Below, piece after piece: positions 23,707 to 35,095 of a stretch of 64,000 bases of DNA. Every line of letters begins with the position of its first letter. Position 1 is the stretch's first letter. Under the pieces are notes generated by a model that had not been told where the DNA came from, did no database searches, and worked only from the letters and a program-made list of their open reading frames with translations. The DNA is taken from the NCBI GenBank assembly GCA_015179125.1, contig WHVA01000289.1:62001-126000 (forward strand). The letters are read 5' to 3'. This DNA is from Gautieria morchelliformis (lineage: Eukaryota > Basidiomycota > Agaricomycetes > Gomphales > Gomphaceae). The position numbers and the translations under genes are program-made.

Positions 23707-24234
23707 CTACGACTCATTAGGTTCGGCGCAAGCCTTGAAGCTCCGACAGGAGAGGCTTGTACCAAGATGCCGCGCTAGGGGGACCATCTCCTCACGGTGC
23801 TGCGTCGGCCACAACACCTCTTGCATCAAGGTTTCTTGAAACAGAGATGTATTCTGACAACTTGTCCTGTGTGAATAGCTAAGAATCAATTTAATTATGT
23901 CGCGAGTGACAAATGGCTTGTGAGGCACGTAGCACTCAGGAATAAATTTAAAAAACTTAGAACAATGACCTCTAGTATGTGTTAAAGTGGTCCCATGAAT
24001 CACTTTGCTGCTCGGTGTTGGAGTATTGCGAGCGCTAGAAGCTACTAGAAGATTAGTAAGCTTGGTCACAGGATACTTAAGTCGAGTCACTGTAGTTAGA
24101 TTCCTTACGCGTTTGACAGAGCTCAGACAAACGCGATTATTGTTTACTCTCGAGGTCCGCACCGAAAACCTAACACTCGGTGACCGGTGGGGGCAGCACC
24201 AGGCAACTTTTCCAGACGACGGTGTGGACGTCAC
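23707..24234 (-). CDS. Hypothetical 175-codon frame
   Basis: An uninterrupted minus-strand frame (MTSTPSSGKVAWCC...), Ser/Thr/Arg-rich, without recognisable domain, signal or membrane segment. It lies just left of the LINE-like ORF1 and could be chance or part of that element's 5' region. Confidence 0.15.
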   Translation of the reverse strand: MTSTPSSGKVAWCCPHRSPSVRFSVRTSRVNNNRVCLSSVKRVRNLTTVTRLKYPVTKLTNLLVASSARNTPTPSSKVIHGTTLTHTRGHCSKFFKFIPECYVPHKPFVTRDIIKLILSYSHRTSCQNTSLFQETLMQEVLWPTQHREEMVPLARHLGTSLSCRSFKACAEPNES

Positions 24235-24369
24235 GTGACTTTACAGTAAGCACGCTCGCTTTACTACAGCAAAAATGGACATCGACGTATCATGCAAAGA
24301 CGGGATGGCTCCCACGTACCACCACCGCCGCCGCCCGATAAACTCCCAGTGCAGTCTACTGCAGCATCT

Positions 24370-24374
24370 TTAGC
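24370..24374 (+). repeat. Target-site duplication TTAGC (left copy)
   Basis: Identical to 29906-29910 on the far side of copia element 1. Confidence 0.95.
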
Positions 24375-24595
24375 TGTTAGTAATCGGGACGATGATACCG
24401 CCGAGGCAGAGCCGGCACACACTTAGCCGGAAGTTCGAGAACGCTCTCGACTCCGGGTTGCTGGTGCACCGGCATTGCATCGGCACAGCAGCTCGAAGAT
24501 ATTAGTAATGTAATGGACATCATATTTTGTATAAAGGCAGACGATCTCAAGTAGATCGTGATATAACAGTTTTATTATTACTCCTTTGTTCCACA
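24375..24595 (+). repeat. 5' LTR of copia element 1
   Basis: 221 bp with TG...CA ends; TATAAAG at about 24530 is the likely promoter TATA box. It differs from the 3' LTR by five substitutions and one 2-bp indel. Confidence 0.95.
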
Positions 24596-24611
24596 GGTTA
24601 TGGGCCCCGCG
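24596..24611 (+). other. Primer-binding site of copia element 1
   Basis: GGTTATGGGCCCCG is complementary to the anticodon stem-loop of initiator methionine tRNA (around CAU), with one G-U pair. Drosophila copia is known to prime from such a half-tRNA. Confidence 0.7.
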
Positions 24612-24684
24612 CATAACTAAACTACTACAAATCTAACTTACTCCAACTACACTCTATACTCCACCAACTCAATACCGATCAACG

Positions 24685-27600
24685 ATGTTGAGTAGCAATA
24701 ACACGTACAAGATCGATCCCTTGAACAGGGATAATTACGCGGCTCGAGTGGATACTCGATGATTTAGATCTGTGGGACGTGGCTATCGGCAGGGAGACGG
24801 AACTGAGACCGGCAGACGCTGGCAACGTCACTGCAACCGAGCAGCAGGAAATCGACGATTGGAGAAGGAAAGACAAAAAGGCTAGAAAAGAGATTTACCT
24901 CAGAGTTGCCGATGAACAACTAGTTTACATCAATCAGACAATGTCTGCATTTGCTGTATGGACTAGTTTACAAGCGATATTCGAATCTAAGGGAGCCATG
25001 TGGATTGTAAATCTCCGAAGGGATTTCTTCCGGACGCTTGCCGAGGACGGCGTGAACATGGAGGAGCACGTACGCAAGCTCCGCGGCATTCAACAGGAAC
25101 TCAATGCACGAGGACATTACATCAGTGACACCGAGTTCTCGAACACGTTGCTGATGTCATTACCAGATTCTTGGTCGGCGTTTATTACGGCAGTAAACGC
25201 GAGTGGAGCCGGAACGACGGCTGATATATTAATAGCTCGAGTCCTCGATGAGGATCGAGCACAGAAAGCTGGATCGGCACGGCAGACGGCACTTAAGGCG
25301 CAACAACGTCACAGGCCCAGAAAAGATGACTCAGGAGCAACAAAGGGAAAGTGCCGAAATTGCGGCAAGAAGGGTCATTACGTGAAGGATTGCTGGGCGA
25401 AAGGTGGCGGCAAGGAGGGCCAAGTGTCATGACCTGTCTATTTCCCTTACCCCACTGTCTCTATGTTCCCTCTCGTCACTCCCTAGCATCTTCGCCAGAG
25501 TTCACTGCACCCACCGACCACTCCCCCTCTACGTCCACTCTACCCGCTGTTCGCCCCATTCTCCGAACCGCTATTCGCTGCTTGCGCATTTCTCCAGCAG
25601 GCACGCCATCAAATATGATCGATACCATTCACCCGGCATGATGGTTCATCATTAACCTCATCATCTTCTTAATCCAACCCCTTTGGGTGTTCGTATGGCC
25701 AAAGTGTGTTCGCAGGACGTCCCTTCCATAGGTTGTGCGGGATCAACCCAGTAGACGAAGAGTCCGTGCAGGGTAGCATGTAGGCGGGTCCCAAGACATG
25801 GTTTTGTCCATAAGTGCCTTCGCCACCTTTATTCTCCGTCGTTTCATGTTCGCATTCTTCCCTCACTCTATTGTATGTTTATTCCATCTACTTAGTATCA
25901 TGACTGCGCACCCCTATCCGACCCTGACTCACGACGGCCTCTTTCCTATTCACTAATACCTTGCGAGCATTCGATATAAGTAGTTTACATTCGCATGTAT
26001 ATTCTCCAGTTCAATTATCATACGTCGTCCATCTTGTGCAAACTTGACCTCGCTGTGATCATCATCTTAAGCCTTCTCTTGGAGATTTCTATCTTCGACC
26101 AGCAGAGGGCTTAGGCATCACTGGTGAGTTCTTATACTTCATCTTCATTACCTTAGCCTTCAAACTATTTTCTGTGCTGTTGGCGAAGGGCTCTGAAGGA
26201 GCACCTTCGCCGGCGAAGGGATTGTCGCTACTTAGACAGCCCTTCCGTGACACCTTGCACGTTGTATCGTCAAGTGCCATGGGCCATTTCGCTACGACTG
26301 TAGATAGGGCGAGCCCCGTTCAGGCAACCCTCCTATCTTGTGAACATTCATTGGTTCACGTATTTGCCGAATGGCATACTTATTCGCACAAGTCATTCGG
26401 GCATTCGCTGTGTTCACTAATACACGATATTAACGCCTAAAAACCAATCTTGACACCAAGCACTGAAGTGGTTCAAATCAGGGAACAAAGAAATGGTTAA
26501 ACAAGCGGAAGAAAAGGACTTCGCGTTTGTATCTAAGGAGGTAGCATACAGTGCTATATCTGCATCCGACTGGCTAGGCGACTCAGCAGCAACAACACAC
26601 ATAGCTCAAAGCCGAAATGATTTCGCTAGCTATGCCGAGGAGCCATCGGAAATCGAAGGAATTTCACCTGGAGCAGTACTCATACACAAGGCCGAGGCAC
26701 TATATACATGGAATTCAAGGTCGGCGCCAAGACAAACACGATCAAACTACGTGACGTCAAGCATGCACCAGATGCGCCGAACAACCTTATCAGTGTAGGG
26801 CGTCTAACTGATAAAGGCAACACGGCCACATTTACAGGCACCGGCGGGGAATTCAAATCATGCGCCGGCATTATTTTTGCACAGGGACAGAAGCACGGAA
26901 GGCTATTCTGTATGAAGGCATGGGTCACCCGATCAGTCGAGGCACGGGATTTTGCCGCAGCGGCAAAGGGACGGTCATGGGACAAATGGCACAGGATACT
27001 TGGGCACGTCAACATAAACTCTATTAAAATGTTGAAATCTAACGACCTAGTTACTGGACTCGAGATCGACGAGTCAAAGGAGCCGAGTCAGTGCAAGGCA
27101 TGCATACAAGGCAAATGGCATGTGGAGCCGTTCCCCAAAAGAGCCAAGGACACTGTAGAACAGGTCGGCGACCTAACAGTATCCGATGTATGGGGGCCTG
27201 CCCAGACTGAGGGACCATCACATGAAAAGTACTTCTATTCTTTCACGGACATCAAATCTAGGTACATGGTCATTTATTTCGGAAGCGCCAAAGATGAAGC
27301 GCTCAAGCACTTTGAGACGTACAAAGCATTCCTTGAGACCCAAACAGGTCAGAAACTGAAGAAGTTTTGCTCGGATAATGGAGGGGAATATGTCAATAAA
27401 AATTTCAAGGAATTTTGTGCAAAATATGGCATTATCATGGAGACCACAGCTCCATACTCCCCAGCCCAGAATGGAATCGCCGAACGACTCCACCGGACCT
27501 TACTTGAGCACGCACGGGCAATGATATTTGCCAAGAACCTGCCAAAAATACTCTGGCCCGAGGCTGTGGCTTACGCGTGTTATATCAAAAATCGATCACC

Positions 27601-29659
27601 TACGCAAGCACTTGGAGATGACGCAACGCTGTTCCAGGCACTATTCGGCAAGAAGCCGAACATAGCACGTCTAGAGGAATTCGGGACAAATTGCTGGGTT
27701 ATGGTGCCGGATCAACGTCAAGCCAAACTTGATCCAAAGGCAGAAGAACATATATTCATTGGAGTAGCTGAACATGCAAAAGCCTGGAGGTATTACAATA
27801 AAGCCTCAAAGCACGTTCAAATCTCAAGAAATATCACATTCGACGAAGATGACAATAAACTCTACCCTATCCTGGATAATGACGATGACGACACTACTAT
27901 GGCACCGCTCGAGGGGGAGCACTCACCGCGCGAGCATGTGCCGGACCCGATCCCATCTACCCCGCAGATGTCATCACCCCAGACGACGCCCATTCCTGAT
28001 CCAACTGAACAAGCACCAGCTCCACAGATTCGACGGAGCGTGCGTATCACACAAAGACCGGATTACCGGAAGCTGAATGATTCAGGACGCACCGAGCAGG
28101 TTTACATAACGAGAGAAATCGTTACTGAACCTGAGAATTACAGAACGGCGGTATCACGCGATGATGCGCCAATCTGGGAGAAAGCGATGGAAATTGAAAT
28201 GGATCAACACAAGACACTAGGAACATGGGAATTAACAGAACTACCACCTGGACGAGTAGCTATCGGTTGCCGATGGGTATACGCCGTCAAAATGCAACCA
28301 GATGGACAATTCAATAAAGCTAAAGCAAGGGTTGTGGCTCAAGGATTCACACAGAGGCCAGGGATGGACTATTATGAGATAACTTCACCTGTGGTCAAGT
28401 TCGATTCACTACGTGTTCTATTAGCCATCGCAAACACACTCGATTGGGAAATTGAAATGATGGATGTCAAAGGCGCCTATCTCAATTCAACCATAGATGA
28501 GGAGATCTACATACATCAGCCCAACGGTTTTGATGATGGATCTGGACGTGTTCTAAGAATATACAGAGCGCTCTATGGACTCAAGTAATCGGGACGAGCT
28601 TGGCATCAGCGCTTATGCAAATTACTACTCGATCTCGGCTTCCACCAAAGCACAGCCAATGAATGCGTCTACATCAGGCAAGATAAGGACTCAATCGAAG
28701 TCATATCAGTATACGTAGACGACTTCGGACTATTTGCTGATTCCAAAGGAGGGATGGTTAAGCTCAAGGGGGAGCTTCATGGAAAATTCCCTTTAACAGA
28801 TTTAGGAGAAATGAAGAAAATCTTGGGAATTAGGGTTGAGAGGAATAGGGATGAGGGAACACTGATTATGTCTCAAGGACATTACATCGACATCATACTC
28901 GATCGATTCAACATGGCTACGGCACATTCCGTATCTACACCTCTACACAAAATGATCAAGCTCACAACGCCTATGGACTCAACAGGTCCAACTGCTGAAG
29001 TACCCTATGCTAAAGCAATCGGATCGCTGATGTATGCAGCACTCAGCACGCGACCTGATTTGGCTTTTACCGTACAACATCTGAGCCAATTCACTACTAC
29101 TTATGGAGCCGAGCACTGGATGGCGATCAAGCACGCGCTCAGGTACCTCAAGGGGTCACGTGACGACGGCATAACCTTCCGACGAGACGCTGGTCTCGAC
29201 CTCAAAATATTCGTTGACTCGGATTATGCTAATAGAAACGACGCACTGTCTATTAGTGGCTATGTAGCTATACTAGGAGGGGGAGCCATTGCATGGAGCT
29301 TGAAGAAGCAGTGAACGATTGTGTTATCTACTACGGAGGCCGAATACATGGCACTTACCGAGGGCGCCAAGCAATTGATCTGGCTGAGGAGCTTCATCGA
29401 GGAGCTAGGAATAGATCAAGCCCAGCCCACGTCAATTCGATCAGACAATCTAGGCGCCATTACACTATCGCATGACGCAACATATCATGCGTGTACCAAA
29501 CATATCAATGTCGCATATCACTTCATCCGTGAGAAAGTGGCCTCTCACGAGGCATCACTTACGTACGTACCGACGAAGGAGAACGTAGCGGACATATTTA
29601 CGAAGGGACTGGACTTACACCAGCATAGGTATTTATTAGGGAAATTAGGATTTTGTTGA
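24685..29659 (+). pseudogene. Copia element 1 gag-pol remains
   Basis: Gag starts at 24685 (MLSSNNTYKIDPLN) but loses 14 bp after NYAA relative to element 2, shifting frame. Gag resumes to the zinc knuckle CRNCGKKGHYVKDC, just before the 1.03 kb insertion. After the insertion: protease motif DWLGDSAATTHIA; a frameshift near 26685; then GAG-pre-integrase (WHRILGHVNI), integrase core (TVSDVWGPAQ, CSDNGGEY, PYSPAQNGIAE) and reverse transcriptase (AIGCRWVYAVK, MMDVKGAYLNS). The RT stops at YGLK; in the same frame it continues SGRAWHQRL to the catalytic box VYVDDFGLFAD. RNase H follows (STTEAEYMAL, after a second stop) and ends at 29659. Not functional as it stands. Confidence 0.9.
25425..26455 (-). 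mobile_element. LTR-like element, copy 1 (inside copia 1)
   Basis: 1031 bp with ends TGTCA...TGACA and a 5-bp target duplication CCAAG (25420-25424 and 26456-26460). TG...CA ends plus a 5-bp duplication suggest a solo LTR. Oriented opposite to copies 2 and 3, whose leftmost sequence TGTCAAGATTGG is found here reversed at 26444-26455. It carries a 63-codon frame at 26089-26280 (minus), shared with the other copies, and many GCGAAT/ATTCGC motifs. Confidence 0.88.
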
Positions 29660-29682
29660 AGGGACTTCTCGCTGAGGGGGAG

Positions 29683-29905
29683 TGTTAGTAATCGGGATGA
29701 TGATACCGCCGAGGCAGAGCCGGCACACACTTAGCCGGAAGTTCGAGAACGCTCTCGACTCCGGGTTGCTGGTGCACCGGCATTGCATCGGCACAGCAGC
29801 TCGAAGATATTAGTAATGTAATGGACATGATATTTTGTATATAAAGGCAGACAATCTCAAGTAGATCATGATATAACAGTTTTATTATTACTCCTTCGTT
29901 CCACA
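29683..29905 (+). repeat. 3' LTR of copia element 1
   Basis: 223 bp, TGTTAG...CCACA, preceded by a GAGGGGGAG polypurine tract and followed by the TTAGC duplication (29906-29910). Confidence 0.95.
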
Positions 29906-31108
29906 TTAGCAACTATACTAGAACAGCTTAGTATTTTGATACATGGAATTGCTCTCCCTAAGACCAAGGCTGCTAAAACAGCGACAATCTCTCTCGACGC
30001 CCTGCACCAAAGCGGCAACCTGATCTCTATAGCCCAATCGACACTCAAAGACTCTCAACATGACCTACAACTAGCCCGTGTTTATAAACATCTGGAAGCC
30101 ATCTCCACGCACTTAGGCCTTCCAAACACCACACAGTCTGCTGGAAAATGCACCTACACATCCGTCCTTACCTCACTCACTATGCCGGCCCCACAGCCTT
30201 CGCCTGACCCCAAAACGCCTTTGGGCAACACACGGTTCGACCTCACGCTCATGCAGTCCAACCGCAACACCCCAACGCTCTCATGTCTATCCAATGAGGA
30301 GCTAGGAGAGGAAATCTGCAAAGCCGTTGAAGACACTGAGTGCTGGTTCGAAACAAAATCATACACACCAGATGCCGATGGAAATGAGGACATAGAGACA
30401 ATCCCGCCGCGGATCCGTGCTGCAGGTCGATACCGGAGCGGGGATATATGGCTGGCGACATGTAGCGAAGCCGAACAAATTTACCTTGCCTCCACAGCGC
30501 ACCGCTGGTTCCCCAAACTCTCTGATCAGCTCTCTGTTGCCCAAAAGACCTTCCCAATCATTGTTCATGGAATCCCCGCCTCATTTGACACTTCACGGGA
30601 CAGCTGCAATGTTATCTCCCTCATCAACGACAACGACCACATCATCACCCACCCCTCGACACTCAAACAGGTTGAGTTCCTTGCCTGCCCACGGAACAAT
30701 CAGCAAATGAAGAAACACACATCTATAGTCCTCTATTTCACAGATGCCCAAGTTGCCAACAACTGCATCAGCCACCACATCACGTTCCAGGGTCACCTCC
30801 ACCCAACAGCTAAGTTCATACGCTGCCCGCCACGATGCTACAACTGTCATCGCTATGGGCACTTTGCACGGCTCTGCAAGAGGACAACCGTTTGTGGACA
30901 CTGCTCAGGCAAACATACAACACGCGAGTGCCTGTGTCCCAATGAGGAAAAATGCAGCAGACCCGTACCGTGTCAGCACATCACACTGAGATGTGCTGTC
31001 TGCTCAGGTGCCCACACTGCAGTCAGTAACAAATGCCTGGAGCACAAAGCTGCCCTGGCCCGCCATGCACTCAAACTCGCTGAGGCAGGTCCTCTCTATG
31101 AGGCCTAG

Positions 31109-33189
31109 TCAGGCCTACAACAGGATCCACACTACTTACTGCAATCTGAACGCTGCCACTTCACCCTTGATGCATGATAACTATGCAAAACACACTGACC
31201 TGACCACCCTTCGCACTACCAACTCGGACCCACCCGCTCTGGACTGGATGTGAGACATGTCCGTGTCGTTCCGGCAATTCGCTGGCTCGTCACGGCTAAT
31301 AACGGGTCTTGTTTTTTCCCTATTCTCACAAATCTAGTTGTTAACACTCTATCATGCAATCCAACTGTCGCAGCATCCCTTAGACAGTACACTAGATACC
31401 TATGTCTCATATAGTAGTAAAGTGCACCATAAGCGCCCGGCGCTTCGAGCAATTGATTATCTCTCTCTCTCTCTCTCATGCAAAGACATTCTAGAGGACA
31501 GGCTTATGGTTCCTGAGCCATCTGGGAATCTCATATTCTGAGCTATTACATAACATTTCTCTTCTCTTCTCCTTGCCCGTTTGAAACTGTGCCGGTCAAT
31601 TTGTTTGTACCATAGCGGTCGAGCTGTTCCATTTGCTGCTAAAAATATATAGGATATCTGGCCTACATTCCCAACTATAGATGTCCTTAAAAAATCAACG
31701 AGCGGCGGTCTGTAACAAGTTGACAAGTGAGGTAGCACCCCCACTATTCCCAACAGGATATAAGACAGTTGTCCAGTGATTAAGTATTTCTATATGATTC
31801 AATATTCATGAATGAGCGATTCATGATACAGTAAAGCCACATGATCGCGTAGTATCTACCTGCTGGAGAATTGTCTAACGACGTAGCCATAGTAGACAGG
31901 TAGGTCACCGTGACAGCGAGGGGTGCGGGGCATGCACGCACGCACTACTAGTGCATGGGGTGATGGTGGTTGGTCGCAGAGCAGTGTGTGCTGATGGGTG
32001 ATAATAGTGTCGATGGCGCAGAAAGTCCACAATAGCCTGGATCAGGAATGGGGTATATACATGAGCGCGTATATGCTACCTATGCACAAGATATTCCGCT
32101 TCTCTTGAGGTTTGGGACCCAGTGGCAGTTCCTGGTCTCATTCTCCTCGCGTTCTCGTGCGAAACACGGTGGATCGTCTGACGTAGGGCGCGAAAGACCA
32201 TTACTTGGCAGGGTTGGTTAACGGGACCTGCAAGGATGAAACGCACCGGGCGCACGGCCTCTTCCTTGGTATGGACTCGTTGGACACGCAAGAATGCTCG
32301 GTTTGCATTGCTTGTAGTTTGCTGGGACTGGTTTTGCATAGCTAGGAGCAGAAGCATGCTCGTGCCTCGCCCCAAACGGGAGTCAGAGGGCAGCGAGGGA
32401 ACGGCGAAGCTGGCACCGTACGTCGGAGAATATCGAGGAGATTCCGGGAGCACACGAGTAAATTAATGATGGAAACGGTGCCGGAGGATGATACGTCACT
32501 GGATTTCATGTCAGATATTATGGGATGATGCCAGCGCTGGAGTGCATGAGCATGAGTCGTGGATGCACATGAGCCGCATGATGAGATCACTGGATCCAAG
32601 CCTCAGAGGGTCGCCGCAGCTCCTATATGTCGCAGAATTTGCAACACAAGTGTCCGGCAGAGCCACCGCGCAGTGAACGTGAGAGCCAGAAGCGCACGTG
32701 CTGACGAAGCGAAAGGCAGTGTGTGGGCACGCCAAACCGGGCGGGCCGTGCGGACAAGGATGCAGCGGGGCCGTTGTGGCCGCGGCGACGACGGTTGATA
32801 CGTCTGGATGCAGCGTGTGGTCGTCTGCTGGGGCGTGGTGTCTGGGTGACTCTGGGGTTAGCATCAGCCCGGGCGCGGTGCCAGGCGCGCACGCCGACCC
32901 TCCGGCACGGCAAGGGTGCCTGGTGCCTGCTTCGGAGCTGCCTGTTAGGAACGGAATCCACTGGAATGGCCAAAATGGTCGTCTTACGCCCGGTCCACTT
33001 GCTCTTTCATCGTACAGGATTTCCGACCCGGCGTCACATTGTATTTTCGTAGGCCTCCTCCTATCTGCGCCGGTGATCCTCCCTCACATGCACAGGGATG
33101 CGGGAACCGGCTCATGAGAGACTCTGTCAGCGATTTGCGCGGGATAAATAAGACGGCAGATGCTCGAGAATCCTCACAGCCCACACATC
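31109..33189. other. About 2 kb without a recognised gene
   Basis: The left part may belong to the LINE-like element. A (CT)n tract lies at 31461-31477. 32.2-33.1 kb is GC-rich, with overlapping frames on both strands that show no known domain. A TATA-like ATAAATAAG at about 33144 sits 45 bp before the oxidase ATG. Confidence 0.4.
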
Positions 33190-34966
33190 ATGGGGATATC
33201 CACCTTGATTTCTGTCGCCGCATTCGCCGCCGTGGCATGGGGCAAGGACATCTACGCCGCACAGGCCTGTATTTCCTCCATATCGAGCCTCGTCATATTC
33301 ACCCCCTCGACCCCCGGCTACGCCAACGCCTCGGCCCCCTTCAATCTCAGAATACACACGGACCCATCCTTCGTCGTCACCCCGTAATTACTGCCCCCAT
33401 TCGCGCCTTGACTAATGCTCACATGCCCCGTCCAGCACCTCCGTGCCTCAGGTCCAGGCCGTCGTCGCGTGCGCCGCTCAGGCCCGCCTCTCTGTCTCCA
33501 CAAAGTCTGGCGGACACTCGTACGCGGCCTATGGCCTCGCGGGCGACGTCGTCGTCGACATGAAAAACATGAGGGGCCTCACCCTCAACGCCGACGGAAC
33601 CGCTGTTGTCCAGACCGGGAACAGACTCGGCGAAGTCGCCACCGCCATCTTTGACCAGGGACAACGCGCCTTGCCACATGGCTCGTGTCCGTATGTGAGT
33701 GGTCGCCTTGCCTCTCACTGCCCGATTGAGCTGACGTCCGCCCTAGGTCGGCACCGGCGGACACACCCTCTATGGTGGTTTTGGCTACTTCGGCCGCATT
33801 GGTGGTCTATTGTTGGACACGGTAGTCTCCGCAGAAGTAGTTCTGGCCAATGGCACCCTCGTCACAGCCGACAACTCCTCCCACACCGATCTCTTCTGGG
33901 TATGTCCATAAATTACCATCAAACCCTGCTGATCCCCCGTCTCTCATAGGCGCTGCGAGGCGGCGGGCCCTCATTTGGTCTCGTGACCGCCTGGACGTAC
34001 CAAACCGTACCTGCCCCACCCACAACTGTCAACTACGCAGTCACCTTTGCCCCACTCCCCGTTCCCGAGGTCGCCGCCGCCTACGCCGCATGGGAGGCGT
34101 TTGCCACCACCGCACCCAACGAGCTCGCCATGGCCGCCATATTTGTCCCCGTCAAAGGCCAGCTCGACATGGTCAACATGAGCTTTTCGGGCAACTACTA
34201 CGGAACAGAGGATGAGTTCCGCAGCGTTGTTGCTCCACTCGTGGCGGTGCTCCCCCAAAGTGCAAACGTGACCTCCAGTCCCCTGGGCTGGATTGAGGGG
34301 CTCGAGGCATTGGCGGGTGATAACGGAACCATTAGCACGTCTCAGCCTGATCAGGTGACCGCCCTCCGCCTTCTTCTGCATTTGGTCCGCGAGCTGACGC
34401 GTACATGTAGCATGATACATTCTTTGCCAAGGTCTGTTCCGTGTCTACGTATGGAGGTATGCGTGTGTACTGAATGCGACACAGTCTATAGTTACCACCG
34501 GGCCTGACTCGAATGCTTCCATCACGTCGTGGGTGACTTATCTGGCAACCGAGGGATCACGGAGCAACACAACCTGGTTTGCACAAGTCGACCGTGAGTA
34601 GCCATCAAGTCGAGTTTGAGCACGCCCTGACCATGTCCAGTGTACGGCGGTGGCAAAAGTGCCATCAGCGCGGTGCCCCCGGATGCGACTGCCTTTGCGC
34701 ACCGGGACGCTTTCCTCGTGTACCAGCTCTACGCCTCGGCTGTTGGCCTCGTGCCGCCGTACCCCAAGGACGGCATTCCATTTGTGGACGGCATGGTGTC
34801 ATCGCTGGTGCCCAAGCCTAGCGGGGCGTATCCGAACTACATGGACCCGACACTGACGCACCACCAATGGCAACAACTCTACTTTGGAAACCACGTCAAC
34901 CGACTGCAGCAAATAAAAAAGGCGGTCGATCCAAAGCATGTGTTCGAATTTGCAGAGGGCTTTTAG
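33190..34966 (+). CDS. Secreted FAD-linked oxidase (BBE/glucooligosaccharide-oxidase type)
   Basis: Secreted flavoenzyme of the PCMH/berberine-bridge family, likely oxidising sugars or oligosaccharides with release of peroxide. Signal peptide MGISTLISVAAFAAVAWG. Introns: 33384-33435, 33695-33746, 33900-33949, 34355-34410, 34432-34484, 34594-34640; stop TAG at 34964-34966. FAD domain: SVPQVQAVVACAAQARLSVS, then SGGHSYAAYG with the His of the 8-alpha-histidyl FAD link. GSCPYVGTGGHTLYGGFGYF provides the cysteine expected for a second, 6-S-cysteinyl link, as in glucooligosaccharide oxidases. The substrate domain follows, and the C-terminal BBE motif is YPNYMDPTL...WQQLYFGNHVNRLQQIK with DPKHVFEF. 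About 490 residues, as expected; substrate is not determinable from sequence. No breaks seen. Confidence 0.9.
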
Positions 34967-35095
34967 ATACTTATTTATTTTGTGAACCATAATATTTATT
35001 TGAACCCAACGGAGATAAGAGTGCAAAAGCAGTGATCCGCACGGGAAATCCCGAGAGTTAAATTCCAGTCGTCGCCAACAGCAGCGACGCACGCA

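Larger units (their letters stand above)
24375..29905 (+). mobile_element. Ty1/copia retrotransposon, element 1 (complete but defective)
   Basis: Bounded by LTRs 24375-24595 and 29683-29905 (both TGTTAG...CCACA) and flanked by the duplication TTAGC. Directly after the 5' LTR is the primer-binding site GGTTATGGGCCCCG; a purine-rich tract GAGGGGGAG precedes the 3' LTR. Internal order gag, protease, integrase, reverse transcriptase, RNase H is the copia order. It carries a 1.03 kb LTR-like insertion at 25425-26455. Coding damage: 14-bp deletion in gag (about 24743), a frameshift near 26685, and in-frame stops at 28586-28588 (TAA) and 29312-29314 (TGA). It inserted into a LINE-like ORF1. Confidence 0.95.
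24292..31108 (+). pseudogene. LINE-like ORF1 (gag-like, zinc knuckles) split by a copia element
   Basis: The frame starts at about 24292 (MQRRDGSHVPPPPPPDKLPV), reads to 24374, and resumes at 29911 exactly in phase after the inserted LTR element and one target-site copy are left out. It continues to a TAG at 31106-31108, about 425 codons in all. The C-terminus has three zinc knuckles: CYNCHRYGHFARLC, CGHCSGKHTTREC and CAVCSGAHTAVSNKC. This arrangement is seen in ORF1 proteins of Tad/I-type non-LTR retrotransposons, which coat element RNA. No reverse transcriptase frame follows, so the element is incomplete, or the gene is a gag-like relic. The right-hand portion alone (from 29936) remains an open 390-codon frame. 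Confidence 0.65.

Noticed and set aside
31461..31477. (CT)n run
   Set aside because: Ordinary microsatellite; no sign of function.
32470..33117. Overlapping GC-rich frames on both strands (up to 139 codons)
   Set aside because: Opposing frames of similar length without domains, in front of the oxidase gene; typical of GC-rich non-coding DNA.
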